Below are positions 5,937 to 6,248 of a stretch of DNA of 6,248 bases, one piece after another (the first letter of the stretch is position 1; each line of letters opens with the position of its first letter). The translations under genes and the position numbers were made by a program. Under the pieces are notes generated by a model. The model was not told the origin of the DNA. It saw only the letters and a program-made list of their open reading frames with translations, and made no database searches. The DNA is from Desulfobacteraceae bacterium UBA2230. GTDB taxonomy: Bacteria; Desulfobacterota; Desulfobacteria; Desulfobacterales; Desulfosarcinaceae. The DNA lies in NCBI GenBank assembly GCA_002348005.1, contig DDYQ01000007.1, forward strand, positions 6,854 through 13,101. The letters run 5' to 3'.

Positions 5937-6248
5937 CGGCTTCCTCCATTCCCGGCAGCGGCTCGCCGCGCAGGTCTGTGGTTCGTTCTTGTTCTCCCGG
6001 CAGAATGAGTGCGTTGGCGACCAGTTCGTGCAGGCCGGTCACGCCGACGCCGGGCACCCAATAATCCATAGATGCCGTAAGCACGGCGCGGTCAATTGCA
6101 CAGACGCAGGCCAGCATGTTGACGCCGTGTTTTTCACGCACATGGTTTACGGCATTGGCGCGCGGCAGTCCGCCGGCCATGCGCAGCTCCATATTTTCGC
6201 CGGCGTTCAGGCCGGATCCGCTTCCGCAGCAGAAGGTCTGTTCGCGGA
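5929..6248 (-). CDS. dsrK: DsrK, HdrD-like iron-sulfur subunit of DsrMKJOP (C-terminal part only)
   Basis: DsrK is the cytoplasmic subunit, related to the catalytic subunit HdrD of heterodisulfide reductase, with a special catalytic iron-sulfur centre thought to act on DsrC cysteines. Only the last 105 residues lie here; the frame runs open past base 6248. Just inside the edge (about 6219-6233) the protein reads TFCCGSGSG, the CCG-domain motif, followed by ENMELRMAGGLPRANAV. Further on it reads NMLACVCAID, where the closing cysteines of the CCG domain fall. Here they are spaced CxC rather than the textbook CxxC. A conserved-looking WVPGVGVTGLHELVANAL follows, then a polar tail. The stop (TGA at 5931-5929) overlaps dsrJ by 8 bp. 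The neighbouring dsrJOP genes make DsrK much more likely than a free HdrD/GlpC-like protein. The N-terminal ferredoxin motifs are outside the window. Confidence 0.93.
   Translation of the reverse strand, partial: REQTFCCGSGSGLNAGENMELRMAGGLPRANAVNHVREKHGVNMLACVCAIDRAVLTASMDYWVPGVGVTGLHELVANALILPGEQERTTDLRGEPLPGMEEADE

Overview
The window looks like the chromosome of a sulfate-reducing bacterium. I infer Desulfobacterota, probably Desulfobacterales-like, from two things: a DsrMKJOP-type operon with a triheme DsrJ, and a translation-gene block of a kind common in that group. It is GC-rich and gene-dense. Nothing suggests a mobile element, phage, CRISPR array or RNA gene. All nine genes belong to recognised families.

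Left block (about 1-2303, minus strand). Transcription runs rplU (L21) > rpmA (L27) > obgE > nadD, from a sigma70-like promoter near 2275-2303. obgE overlaps the rpmA stop by 4 bp, and nadD starts 35 bp inside obgE, so translational coupling is likely down the line. The window cuts off nadD near its C-terminus. The block combines two large-subunit ribosomal proteins, a ribosome-assembly GTPase and an NAD biosynthesis enzyme.

Middle (2304-3590). A 192-bp divergent spacer (2227-2418) separates rplU from a single plus-strand gene for a tRNA-dihydrouridine synthase family protein. It has an atypical active-site motif and an uncertain N-terminus. It converges with the dsr operon. A 12-bp perfect hairpin with a T-run on the minus strand (3530-3569) lies in the convergent gap and ends the dsr transcript.

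Right block (3591-6248, minus strand). Transcription runs dsrK (C-terminal end only) > dsrJ > dsrO > dsrP, with overlaps or gaps of a few bases. The products form the transmembrane DsrMKJOP redox complex. The periplasmic side has the triheme cytochrome DsrJ and the Tat-exported iron-sulfur protein DsrO. DsrP is the NrfD-type membrane subunit. DsrK is the cytoplasmic Hdr-like subunit that is thought to act on the DsrC disulfide/trisulfide. dsrM would lie just beyond base 6248.

I did not find a previously undescribed system. The best second-look items are the cysteine pattern of DsrO (one complete cluster's ligands missing, the other three sets complete), the conserved extra Cys in DsrJ, the altered Cys motifs in the Dus protein and DsrK, and several start-codon decisions (GTG for obgE, ATG rather than TTG for dsrP, ATG rather than GTG for dsrO).
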